DNA of 64,000 nt from Cyanothece sp. BG0011. Its GTDB lineage: Bacteria > Cyanobacteriota > Cyanobacteriia > Cyanobacteriales > Microcystaceae. The translations under genes were made by a program, and so were the position numbers. A model generated the notes under the pieces. That model was not told the origin of the DNA. It worked only from the letters and a program-made list of their open reading frames with translations, and did no database searches. Shown piece after piece: positions 36,779 through 45,884 of this stretch. The stretch covers positions 1 through 64,000 of the forward strand of contig NZ_PRLH01000092.1 of NCBI RefSeq assembly GCF_003013815.1, in the 5' to 3' direction. How positions within the stretch are numbered: the stretch's first letter is position 1; each line of letters starts with the position of its first letter.

Positions 36779-39037
36779 TTAAACAGCGTAAACCAAGACG
36801 GGGACTCGTTTATAAGCAGGGGTTTGCGATCGCTTATCTAGATGTGCTTTCATCAAGATATTAGCTTCAGGATAGAACATTAAAGCTGCACCTTGTTTAA
36901 TTTCACCGCAAATAATCTCAATATTGTGCAATTTTCCCCCATCTCCTTGTACTGTTACCCGTTGATGCTCATTTAACCCTGCTTTTTCCACATCATCGGG
37001 GTGCATTAAAATACAATGACGGTGAGGCATACCGCGATAAGGATCATCGTTGCGATAGACTATAGTATTATGTTGACGATAACTGCGTCCGGTAATTAAA
37101 GCAACCACCACCCCAGAAAAGGAACCAGAAACGCCAAACTCTGAAGGTTGGGGTAAAGTAATGGTAGGTAAAGGAGTCTCTTGCATCATCGCTTTACCGG
37201 ACGCTGTGGGAAACTTTGGTTCTGTAAAAATGCGACCTGAAATGGTAAATTCTTCTTTTGTTTCGTCTATATGTGCAATCTTTTCGTAACCGGGAATGGT
37301 TTCAGAAATAAGTTTTCTCACATAACGAGTGTCTTGTAACTTGCGCCAGTTTACGGGATCATCACCTAAGAGACGATGGGCTAATTCTGTGATAAAGTCG
37401 ATTTCAGAGACAAGATCAGCATTTTGTAGGTGAGTTTTCCCCTCATCATTCAACCTCACAAAATTATTCCCTGACTCAACTGTCGTTTTATGGGGGTTTT
37501 CAAACCTTGCATATACGGGGAGAATGAGAGTATTTTCTGCTGCGAGGCCGTGAAAATGGCCTAAGTTGGGTTTGGTAGATAGATAGATAACCGTTTCAAT
37601 GTTTCCTAAAGCGCGTTTTGCTTGGGTTAAGTCAGGGTTAGCTGCATAAAGATTTCCTCCCAAACATAACAAAGCATCTACCTTGTTGTCATCTGCTGCA
37701 TCGATCAGCGATCGCGCGTCATAACCTGGGGTACGATTAAGCGATCGCCCTAATAACCTTTCTAATGCGTCTTGGATCTCTTTTTTGAGGATGTTACTAA
37801 CTCCCATCGATCCGAAACCCTGTACATTAGAATGGCCACGAATAGGCATTAACCCTGCACCTAATTTTCCCACATTTGCGGTCATTAATGCTGTGTTTGC
37901 AATACTAAAAATTGTTTCCACACCATGTAACTGTTGCGTCACACCCATGGCCCAAGCAAACACCACACCTTTTGCTTTACTAATGAGAGTTGCAGCAGTT
38001 TCGATATCTTGTTTTGAAATACCACAAGTATCTGTAATAGTCTCCCAAGAAGTTGCTTGAGACTGTTGTAGAATAGTCTGCCAATTTTCCGTATAATTTT
38101 CTAAGAAATCTTGTTGTATTAACCCTCTTTCGATTAAAGATTTTTGTATCCCCACAAAGATAGCGAGATCGCTACCCGGATGAGGTTTTAAGAATAAGGA
38201 TGCAATATCTGTTCCTGGGATCAGAGACTTGAGAGGAAATGCAGGAGACGCGAACTTTTTTAACCCCACTTCTTCGACGGGGTTGATAACAATAACAGTT
38301 CCCCCGCGATCGCGTATTTTAATTAATTCATTCATCAAACGAGGGTGGTTTGCTGGTGCATTAGAACCCACCAAAACCACGCAGTCAGACGCTTTTAAGC
38401 TTTCCAAACTGACGAGAGATGTCCCTGTACCAAACACGGTTTTTAACCCTACTGCTGAGGCACGATGGCACAAATCAGAACAATCTGCTAAGTTATTAGA
38501 GCCGAGCGATCGCATCATCAATTGTAGAAGATAAGCTGCTTCATTGGATGAACGTCCGGAACTATAGGAAGCAATGCGATCAGAGGGTTTCTTCAATGCT
38601 GTTTCAACGAGGTTATAAACTTCGTCCCAACTAAGACGTTGATAGTGTGTTTCACCCTTGCGTAGAATAACAGGGAAGGTTAAACGGCCCAGTCTATCTG
38701 CTTCTTGTGAGGTTAATTTTTGTAAGTCTGTAATAGAATATTGTGTAAAGAAATGGGGTTGTATTCCTGGTTGTAACTCGGAGGATATTGCTTCAACACT
38801 TTTAACACACCGTTGTAGAGTTTCTCCGACTTCATTGGTAAACCCACCTTTTTGGCCACCGGTTCCCCACGCGCAAGATAAACAAGCACTTTTGTGAAAT
38901 AGGGTTTTCCAGATGTCTATCCCATCAGCAGAAAGGGTATAATTTGCCCAGTCTTCTATTAAGGGTAAACCACCCCCCATGTTTTTGCCAGGGTGTGGGG
39001 TTAAGGGGTTGTTGTCGGGTTGGTTGGTGTTGTCCAT
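36779..39037 (-). CDS. FdhF/YdeP family molybdopterin oxidoreductase
   Basis: A 752-aa member of the DMSO reductase superfamily, FdhF/YdeP branch. Evidence: an N-terminal CLSCAWGTGGQKGGFTNEVG cysteine pair (a reduced iron-sulfur motif, as in YdeP); molybdopterin-binding blocks SYSSGRSSNEAAYLLQLMMR, LVGSNAPANHPRLMNEL and GRSYRQHNTIVYRNDDPYRG; and a C-terminal dinucleotide-binding domain with GMPHRHCILMHPDDVEKAGL. It is called formate dehydrogenase alpha-like in many genomes, but the substrate of this branch is not known. No accessory subunits are adjacent. Confidence 0.85.
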   Translation of the reverse strand: MDNTNQPDNNPLTPHPGKNMGGGLPLIEDWANYTLSADGIDIWKTLFHKSACLSCAWGTGGQKGGFTNEVGETLQRCVKSVEAISSELQPGIQPHFFTQYSITDLQKLTSQEADRLGRLTFPVILRKGETHYQRLSWDEVYNLVETALKKPSDRIASYSSGRSSNEAAYLLQLMMRSLGSNNLADCSDLCHRASAVGLKTVFGTGTSLVSLESLKASDCVVLVGSNAPANHPRLMNELIKIRDRGGTVIVINPVEEVGLKKFASPAFPLKSLIPGTDIASLFLKPHPGSDLAIFVGIQKSLIERGLIQQDFLENYTENWQTILQQSQATSWETITDTCGISKQDIETAATLISKAKGVVFAWAMGVTQQLHGVETIFSIANTALMTANVGKLGAGLMPIRGHSNVQGFGSMGVSNILKKEIQDALERLLGRSLNRTPGYDARSLIDAADDNKVDALLCLGGNLYAANPDLTQAKRALGNIETVIYLSTKPNLGHFHGLAAENTLILPVYARFENPHKTTVESGNNFVRLNDEGKTHLQNADLVSEIDFITELAHRLLGDDPVNWRKLQDTRYVRKLISETIPGYEKIAHIDETKEEFTISGRIFTEPKFPTASGKAMMQETPLPTITLPQPSEFGVSGSFSGVVVALITGRSYRQHNTIVYRNDDPYRGMPHRHCILMHPDDVEKAGLNEHQRVTVQGDGGKLHNIEIICGEIKQGAALMFYPEANILMKAHLDKRSQTPAYKRVPVLVYAV

Positions 39038-39067
39038 ATTAATTAGTTAACTATCAAAACATCAAAA

Positions 39068-39364
39068 TTAATCTTCTGTTAACAAAGAATTTAGATCCCG
39101 ATAAGCACTAAGAACTCTAATAATTTCTATATCATTATCAATAATACGATAAAAAATAATATAGTTGTCCAAGGGAACACCACGCAAAGAGGGTTGAAAC
39201 TCTGAATAACTTCGTCCCATTTTAGGAAACTGTTTTAAATTGTTGCATTTTTTCTCAAATTCTAAGACAAAACGTTCTCCTGCATCAACGCTAACTTGAG
39301 CAAAATAGTCAAAAATATCATCTAAGTCTCGACTTGCTTGTGGAGAAATAAGACAAATAGTCAT
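39068..39364 (-). CDS. ParE-type toxin
   Basis: A 98-aa ParE/RelE-fold protein: ICLISPQASRDLDDIFDYFA at the start, LKQFPKMGRSY in the middle, and PSLRGVPLDNYIIFYRIIDN with IEIIRVLSAYRDL at the end. The antitoxin gene is 8 bp upstream. Probably poisons gyrase, by family. Confidence 0.87.
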   Translation of the reverse strand: MTICLISPQASRDLDDIFDYFAQVSVDAGERFVLEFEKKCNNLKQFPKMGRSYSEFQPSLRGVPLDNYIIFYRIIDNDIEIIRVLSAYRDLNSLLTED

Positions 39365-39372
39365 GACTTTTT

Positions 39373-39630
39373 CTAGCGTAAGTTATTGATTTTATTTTTT
39401 AAGCGATTAATTACTATTTCGCTGTCTATTCCTTCTCCTCTGTCTAATTGTTCGATTCCAATATTCAATTTTTCTTGAGTTTCTTTGACCCATTGTTGAT
39501 AGTGTTTATCTTTTTGTTCTAGTAATAATAATGCTTCGGTAATGATTTCATCAATGTTGTTATATTCTCCACTGTTGAGTTTTTCTTGAATAAATGTTTC
39601 TTGCTCTTGTTTAAGGGTAATGTTAATCAT
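39373..39630 (-). CDS. ParD-type antitoxin
   Basis: An 85-aa protein with a ribbon-helix-helix start, INITLKQEQETFIQEKLNSG and YNNIDEIITEALLLLEQKDK, then an acidic toxin-binding tail. This is the normal ParD layout, ahead of the ParE gene. Confidence 0.85.
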   Translation of the reverse strand: MINITLKQEQETFIQEKLNSGEYNNIDEIITEALLLLEQKDKHYQQWVKETQEKLNIGIEQLDRGEGIDSEIVINRLKNKINNLR

Positions 39631-39705
39631 GTTTAAATTTAATATGGGTTAAGTTCTTTATTTATTATAGACTGTTTGGTGTTGGGGTAAGGGTGACATA
39701 GATTA

Positions 39706-39726
39706 GGGTTTAATACTATTAAACCC
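39706..39726. repeat. Palindrome GGGTTTAATAnTATTAAACCC, copy 1
   Basis: Ten-base arms around one base, followed by CCTACGATAA. A second copy (40392-40414) lies on the other side of the secreted-protein gene; the core also occurs within the 200-bp repeats (near 33775 and 34675). Confidence 0.75.
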
Positions 39727-39889
39727 CTACGATAAATTAATGGACAGTTATATATGTGCGATCGCTCACTAATTCCTAGTTTAACTCAAGGAATAATATA
39801 GGCTCGTCAATTCTACAGTTGCTGTCAATATATTGTGTGTTATACTGTTGGCAATTTTACCCCAAAGTATTTAATAACAAATAATTACC

Positions 39890-40372
39890 ATGAAAAAGAT
39901 TTTAACTCTCGCTTTAATTAGTTGTTTTACTTTTCCTATATTCAATTTTAAATCTGTTAATGCTCAATCGAGTTGTCAAGCAACTATTAATTCAGTAGTG
40001 AGTGATATTAAATCTAAAGGAGTAAGAACTGTTTTAACAGAAGAAAGAAAAGTACCTGAATATTACACAGAAAACCCAACTAATAAAAATACAGAGTTCT
40101 GGTTAACAATGGGTCCCTATAATTCTCCTAATAGCGATAGACGAACTAGGGGTATCATTGCAAATATAATGAATTCAAAAGTTTTGATGAAAACCTATTC
40201 AGACAAAATAGTTGCTAGTTGCAGTAAATATGGTGTAGTATCTATTGGAGCAGAAGGAACAGATTGGGTAGAACAATACGCTCTTCAGCCTAATGGTAAA
40301 ACTACATTAAGAACTTGTGTTAGTCCTGGTCCTGGTGTGCAATTAACTTGGAATCAAGTGGGTTGTTTATAA
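39890..40372 (+). CDS. Small secreted protein of unknown function
   Basis: A 160-aa protein with a clear signal peptide (residues 1-25, KKILTLALISCFTFPIFNF then SVNAQ). The mature part begins SSCQATINSVVSDIKSKGVR and has four Cys (about residues 28, 119, 142, 159), so up to two disulfides. It ends VSPGPGVQLTWNQVGCL. I do not recognise a family. It is flanked by two copies of a palindrome. Confidence 0.6.
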   Translation: MKKILTLALISCFTFPIFNFKSVNAQSSCQATINSVVSDIKSKGVRTVLTEERKVPEYYTENPTNKNTEFWLTMGPYNSPNSDRRTRGIIANIMNSKVLMKTYSDKIVASCSKYGVVSIGAEGTDWVEQYALQPNGKTTLRTCVSPGPGVQLTWNQVGCL

Positions 40373-40391
40373 AATATTGACTAGATTAGAT

Positions 40392-40414
40392 GGGGTTTAA
40401 TAATATTAAACCCC
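40392..40414. repeat. Palindrome GGGGTTTAATAATATTAAACCCC, copy 2 region
   Basis: Eleven-base arms; same element as 39706-39726, including the downstream CTACGAT. It lies 20 bp after the secreted-protein stop and could also act as a weak hairpin terminator. Confidence 0.7.
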
Positions 40415-40467
40415 TACGATGATGTATAATAGAGAAGTATCAAAATGAGAATAGTGTAGCTAAAAAT

Positions 40468-40872
40468 ATGGATAGTAAAAAAGAATATATTGAACTTTTA
40501 AAACAGTTTCCTCCTCGTCCAATAAAATCAGAGGAAGATTTAGAAGCAACTCAAGCAATGGTTAATTACTTATTAGATAAACCTAAATTGACAGAAGAGG
40601 AGTCTGACTATTTAGATGTGTTAGGAATGCTTATCTATGACTATGAAAAAGACTTAGATATAGTTCCTGATATTTATGGAGTTGAGTTATTAAAGGTTTT
40701 GTTAGAAGAACGAAACTTGAAACAAAAAGATTTAGTTTCTATTTTCAAAACAGAATCTATTGTTTCTGATATTCTCAATGAGAAAAGACAATTAACTACT
40801 AGACATATTCAAGAGTTAGCTAAATTTTTTAATCTTTCTCCTGCTGTCTTTTTTCCTCGTTCATCGGTTTAA
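40468..40872 (+). CDS. HigA-like HTH antitoxin / XRE regulator
   Basis: A 134-aa protein of the HigA type: an N-terminal PPRPIKSEEDLEATQAMVNY segment typical of HigA antitoxins, then an XRE helix-turn-helix (LLEERNLKQKDLVSIFKTES, ending in LNEKRQLTTRHIQELAKFFN and SPAVFFP). A HigB toxin is expected just upstream, but the gap from the secreted-protein gene (40373-40467) is too short for one, so it seems an orphan. Confidence 0.75.
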   Translation: MDSKKEYIELLKQFPPRPIKSEEDLEATQAMVNYLLDKPKLTEEESDYLDVLGMLIYDYEKDLDIVPDIYGVELLKVLLEERNLKQKDLVSIFKTESIVSDILNEKRQLTTRHIQELAKFFNLSPAVFFPRSSV

Positions 40873-41024
40873 TTATTTAGCTTCAAGTTTTCTAAACCTT
40901 TGTTCAATATCAAGATGTTCTGATTCATTAGTTATAGTTTACAATACGTCTCTCGTTTCTTAGAGTACCTTCTAACCTCTTTTTGATGCGGACATTTATC
41001 CTGTTCACGATAACATAACGCCTG

Positions 41025-43615
41025 TTATTCGACACCAGGACCACGCCGAAGAAACACCATAAGTTGACTTCCTTTACCGACTGTACTCAAGACTCTGATA
41101 AAACCACCATGATTCCTGATAATACTAAGTACGGTAAAAAGACCTAATCCTGTTCCTCCTTTTACTTGTTTTGTTGTAAAAAAGGGATCAAAAATACGCT
41201 CCCTAATCTCAGGTTTAATCCCCATTCCTGTATCCGTAAAATTTATTAATAAATAATGATTTTCATTGCTTTCTAATTGATCACTTATTTCAGTCGAATC
41301 TAGGACAATATTTCGGCTATTATGGTCACTTTTCCCTCTTCTAAGATAGCATCACAAGCATTAACCATTAAATTCATAAATACTTGGTGTAATTGAGTTT
41401 TATTTCCTAGAACTGTCCAAAGTTTTTCACTTTTAAGTTTCAGTTCAATTTCAACCGATTTTGGGGATGTTCTTTGTGCCACCTGTACGACTTCTTCAAG
41501 TAAAGATTCAACCTGAATAATCATACGGTCTTGGTCTTCTTCGCCACAAGCAAAAGATACAATTTGTTTCGTTAAATCAATGCCTCTTTGACTATAATCT
41601 TCAATAATTTTCAAACGTTTTTGAATCGGTTGCTCATAGAAAGCAGACTGCTTTTTTAATAAGCTAGCAGTGAATAAAATTGGTTGGAGAATGTTATTTA
41701 AGTCATGGGCAATGCCACTCGCTAATGTTCCAATACTTTCTAATCGTTGCATCCGATAAAATTGAATGTCTAAATACTTTTTGTTGGTAATATCGGTATT
41801 GACAATTAAAATTGATTCTGGCTGTTGTGTTTCATTTAAAACAACTGTCCAGCGACTTTCTACGGTAATCGTTCGTTTATCTTTGGTGATTTGTTCTAGC
41901 TCCCCGTACCAAACTCCTTTTTTTATCGCTGTATTTAATCGCGTTTCTAATTTAGAAAAACTGTCATAACTAAAGAAGTCAAAGATTTTTTTACCAAGGA
42001 TTTCTTCTTTATCCCAACCATATAATCTCTCTGCCCCTTGACTCCAAAATAAAACTCGATGCTCTAAATCTTGTACTAAAATAGCATCGGTAGAAATGTC
42101 GATTAAGGCGGCTTGTTCGCGGATTTTTTGTTGAGCCTTTTTACTATCGCTAATATCCCGAATCAACCACAGTAACTCAATGGGTTGCTGACTCGAATTA
42201 CAAATATTTGTTATCGATAATATGGCTGGAAAAGTATGTTGATTATTGCGTTTTAGATAAACTTCCCAATCCTTAACTAATTCAGATTGAGTTAATTTTG
42301 TCTGTAAGGTTTGGCTATAGGGTATCGTGATAAAATCGATTAGTGATTGACCCACTAATTGCTGTGGCATAACATCGAGTAAAGCAATGGCAGCTTGATT
42401 GGCTTCTTGAATATTTCCTGCTTTATCAGTGACAAAATACCCATCGGGGGCTTGGGAAAATAAGTTTTGATATCGTTGACGTTCCGATTCAGCCACTTGT
42501 TGCGCTACTATTAAAGCTTGATTTTGCTGACGCAGTTCTTCTTGCATAATTCGCAAGTCTTGATTAGCCTTGGCAAGTTCGGCAGTTCTTTGCTTGACTC
42601 GCTTTTCTAATAAGTCGCTGGCTTGTTGTTGCTTTTCGTAAAGATTAGATTGAGCGATCGCAATGCCTAATTGTATGGCTAACTGTTGCAATAAATCAAT
42701 TTCTTCTGGTTGCCATTGTCGCGGTGATTGACAGTGATGAGCAATTAATAATCCCCATAAATTTTTTCGTTGTAAAATCGGAACGACTAAATTGGCTCTC
42801 ACCTCAAAGCTTGCTAGTAAGTCTATATGGCACGGTTCAAGTCCTGCGTTGTAAATATTTCCTACTGCCATGACTCGGCCTTGTTCGTAACGTTGAACGT
42901 AACTCACGCCATCTTGTGGTTTATCAAAACAGGGATCGTGAATATTAGTATCTAAAATCGCTGTCCATTGAGAATCGACTGACTCAGTTTCGATCACCCC
43001 ACTGCCATCAGGTTGAAAACGAAAAATGAGTACCCGATCTGTTTTGAGAAACTGCCGAACTTCTGCGACAGTCGTATTCAGAATTTCATCAAGATGCAAA
43101 GATTCTCGAATACGCTCAAGCATATCAACAATCAATCGCTGTCGCAATAGTTGATGTTGTAGACTGTTTTGAGTTTGTTGATGTTTAGTGGTTGCTTGTC
43201 TGAGTTGAGAATTCAAATAATCCTGTTTTATGGCATACTTTACGGCAAGTTGTAAATTATCTGCTTTAATTTGATGGGTTAATAGGTAATCGGCAATGAC
43301 TGGTTTTAGGGATGCAATTGCTTCTTCTTCGTCTTTTTGAGAAATTAAAAGAATGATGGGTAAAAAATCACTTTGACGAAGCTTTTTTAACTGATTTATC
43401 AATTCTGATTCTTCCATCTCCTTTCGGCAATAGGTCAGAAGGATTACACTGGGAAATTGTTCATAACAAAGAGCTATAGCTTTTTGTGATGAGTCAGCTT
43501 CTATAATCTGATAGTTATTGTTTGACTGTTGCTGAAGATAACGAGAATAAGTTTCTCGTTTTTTGTGACATTTATCTATTAGTAAAATTTTTAATGAATT
43601 GTCTATAATGTTCAT
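41025..43615 (-). CDS. Cyanobacteriochrome-like sensor histidine kinase (pseudo-REC, DXCF GAF, PAS, PAS, kinase), split by apparent frameshift
   Basis: Starts MNIIDNSLKILLIDKCHKKR. Residues 8-125 are receiver-like but have Thr (VILLTYC) where the phospho-Asp should be. The GAF domain (about 165-330) has DPCF (Cys229) and PCHIDLLASF (Cys262-His263), the two cysteine motifs of DXCF cyanobacteriochromes, which covalently bind a bilin and sense short-wavelength light. Two PAS domains follow (about 375-490, 497-612), then the H-box GIAHDLNNIL (His636) and the N-box FMNLMVNACDAI. The frame ends at 41300 after EILS; the G-boxes (DTGMGI, FFTTK, GTGLGL) continue in another frame to 41025. One more A at about 41311-41314 would restore AENIVLD and join them. 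It is divergent from the AraC-type regulator and next to the sunscreen genes. Confidence 0.85.
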
Positions 43616-44196
43616 GTTTGAGTCAATTTAGAGCTTTATTTTTTTTATGAATAGAGCAGTTTTAAAATCATTTTATTTTTTTACTAAAAAGAAAAACCTC
43701 TATTTTTTAGATAAGATTAATATAGGCAAAACAATATAATTTCTAAGTTTCATAGATTAGTTAATTAGACTATCTATTTTCCTCTTTATATTTTAAATAT
43801 CATAGCACTAATTATATTATTGAAACCTTATTTTATCCTTAACCTATTATCAAGCTAATATCCTTTATTATAGATAAAGCAACCTAATTAAGTCGTTATG
43901 TCTGAGACAGCAAAAAAGATTATTTTAAAGCTAAATTAAAATATTAGAAGAATTATGATCCTATTATTCTTAAAATCAAAATTTAATTCTTTTTTTTCTA
44001 GCTATGTCTATATTTTGCCCGATTTCTGGTATAATAGATGAATGTGATATCATACAAAAAATGACGACCAAATATGTCAGTATATCAAGGTCAATCAAAC
44101 ATCAAAAAACCAAAGATTAATCCTTTTTGCAAAATATCTACCTTTGGATAGATACAACTTAATAAAAATAGATATTCAATTTCTTGATAGGATTAG
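43616..44196. other. Divergent control region between sensor kinase and response regulator
   Basis: 581 bp of AT-rich DNA without a convincing frame. It should hold promoters for both genes. The best candidate is the extended -10 at 44026-44035 for the regulator. Further AT-rich direct words could be regulator sites, but none stands out. Confidence 0.5.
44026..44035 (+). promoter_or_regulatory. Candidate extended -10 promoter of the response regulator
   Basis: CTGGTATAAT: a perfect TATAAT with the TG extended element. Seventeen bases upstream is TCTATA, a poor -35. A transcript from here would have a leader of about 155 bases. Confidence 0.45.
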
Positions 44197-45000
44197 ATGA
44201 GTTCTATGGCAAAAATTGTACTGGTAGAAGACGACGCTGATAGTCGCAATCTCTATAAAGATTTCCTAGAAACAGAAGGATTTCAAATATTTGGCGCAGA
44301 AGATGGATTAACGGGACTAGAACTTGCCCGTCAATATAAACCAGATTTAGTCCTTTGCGACATCATTTTGCCAAAAATCGACGGTTATGAAGTTTTATCT
44401 CGGCTAAGACACGATCCTCTCACCGCAGCGATTTCTTTTATTTTTTTGACAGCCAAAAATACCAAAAAAGAATTACGTTACGGCATGAACCTAGGCGCTG
44501 ACGACTACCTTCCTAAACCATTTACCGCAGATGATTTATTAGAAGCGATCGCAGCCAGATTACAAAGACAAGCCTATCTTAAACGATGTTATCAAGTCGA
44601 ATATGTCTCAGACGACTCGTCTCAAGAGACGAAAGAAGTGTCTCAAGAGACAGCACAGTTCTTATTTCCGCCTATCTCTGAAGAATTTCGTGAAGTTTTC
44701 GAGTTTATCGAAGCGAATTATGCCAGGGAAATTACCTTATCCGATGTTGCTCAAGCGGTGGGTTATTCTCCTGCATATTTAACCAACCGAGTGAAACAAG
44801 AAACAGGTAATACTGTCAATCGCTGGATCATTGAGCGGAAAATAACGGGGGCCTGTTCGTTATTAGAAACGACAGATTGGTCAATCGAGAAAATTGCCAC
44901 AGTTATGGGTTATAGTAGCTTAAGTTACTTTTTCCGTCAATTTCGTCAATATCGAGCCATGACCCCCAATGATTGGCGAAAAAAAAATTTAGCCAGTTGA
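44197..45000 (+). CDS. AraC-type response regulator
   Basis: A 267-aa transcription factor. Residues 5-125 are a receiver (IVLVEDDADS, phospho-Asp55 in LVLCDIILPKIDGYE, FLTAK, PKPF). Residues about 165-265 are an AraC/XylS double helix-turn-helix: IEANYAREITLSDVAQAVGY, SPAYLTNRVKQETG, and the second helix pair with VMGYSSLSYFFRQFRQY. Met4 (44206) is an alternative start. It is divergently paired with the cyanobacteriochrome-like kinase. In Nostoc punctiforme a two-component pair next to the scytonemin genes is known to control them, so this pair is the likely regulator here; the link is inference. Confidence 0.9.
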   Translation: MSSMAKIVLVEDDADSRNLYKDFLETEGFQIFGAEDGLTGLELARQYKPDLVLCDIILPKIDGYEVLSRLRHDPLTAAISFIFLTAKNTKKELRYGMNLGADDYLPKPFTADDLLEAIAARLQRQAYLKRCYQVEYVSDDSSQETKEVSQETAQFLFPPISEEFREVFEFIEANYAREITLSDVAQAVGYSPAYLTNRVKQETGNTVNRWIIERKITGACSLLETTDWSIEKIATVMGYSSLSYFFRQFRQYRAMTPNDWRKKNLAS

Positions 45001-45048
45001 ATCTAGTAGCTAAATTTGATACTTTTCTGATTTTAATTAATGCTAATT

Positions 45049-45435
45049 TCAATCAAGTTTGTAACGATTTTTGGTTAAAGCTTGTTTAATATTGTTGAGA
45101 TCAATTTCTTGCTCGCCAATATTGTCTTCATTTACGACTAACTCATTATCAGGATTAATGACACCAATGTAACCTTCTTTAAGAACAAAATCTTGAAGTT
45201 TACGGGGTAAATGTAAATCTAAAAAAGTAAGGGGAATTAGCTCATGAAATTGACCACTTTCAATAAAAGCGTAGGCCACAATATCCTCTACATAATAAAC
45301 ATCATTAATGTAATAAACAGCTTTCCATCCTGCTCCAGCATAAACAAAATTATTTAATTTTTTAGATTCTAAAGAATGATCAATAAAGTTAGACTGATAA
45401 GGTTCGATCATCGCCGTTGTTTCTACTAATTCCAT
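45049..45435 (-). CDS. Hypothetical protein
   Basis: A 128-aa acidic protein without signal peptide or membrane segment. Features: NFVYAGAGWKAVYYINDVYY and FHELIPLTFLDLHLPRKLQD. I do not recognise it. It is convergent with the response regulator, with a 48-bp gap, and a leader of 449 bp separates it from tyrA. Confidence 0.55.
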   Translation of the reverse strand: MELVETTAMIEPYQSNFIDHSLESKKLNNFVYAGAGWKAVYYINDVYYVEDIVAYAFIESGQFHELIPLTFLDLHLPRKLQDFVLKEGYIGVINPDNELVVNEDNIGEQEIDLNNIKQALTKNRYKLD

Positions 45436-45884
45436 AAAAGAATTTTCCTCAATAAAAGTTTTTAAGCAAAAACTTGAGAATTAATCTGAAAAAAGTTGGT
45501 TGCATTATTGATGAATTTAATTCATATTTTGCATTAATATTAGTCAAACAAAAATAAATTTTTAAATCAAAAACAGACCAACAATGCACAAAACCAAATA
45601 AATAAGGTTAAGGTTTAAAAAATTAAATAAGAAATACCATATATTAACGTATCATAATTATTATAAAATTTTTCTAAAATTGTTACCAATAGTAACATTA
45701 ACCAACTTACATAAATGTAACGAGTTAAAACACCCGTGTATTTGACTATTAAATCGATGCTCAAAAATCATATAAAAATCCTAGGGTGTGAAATATCTGA
45801 CGAATTATATCATACCCACTAAGACTTTCTAAAAAAAAGATGGTTAAAATTAAGATTAATTTACAAAACAAAGTTCATTGAGGC
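45436..45884. other. Gene-free AT-rich stretch downstream of tyrA
   Basis: 449 bp, very AT-rich. No frame, repeat or clear hairpin terminator for the tyrA operon was found. It must contain the promoter of the hypothetical gene ending at 45049. Confidence 0.4.
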
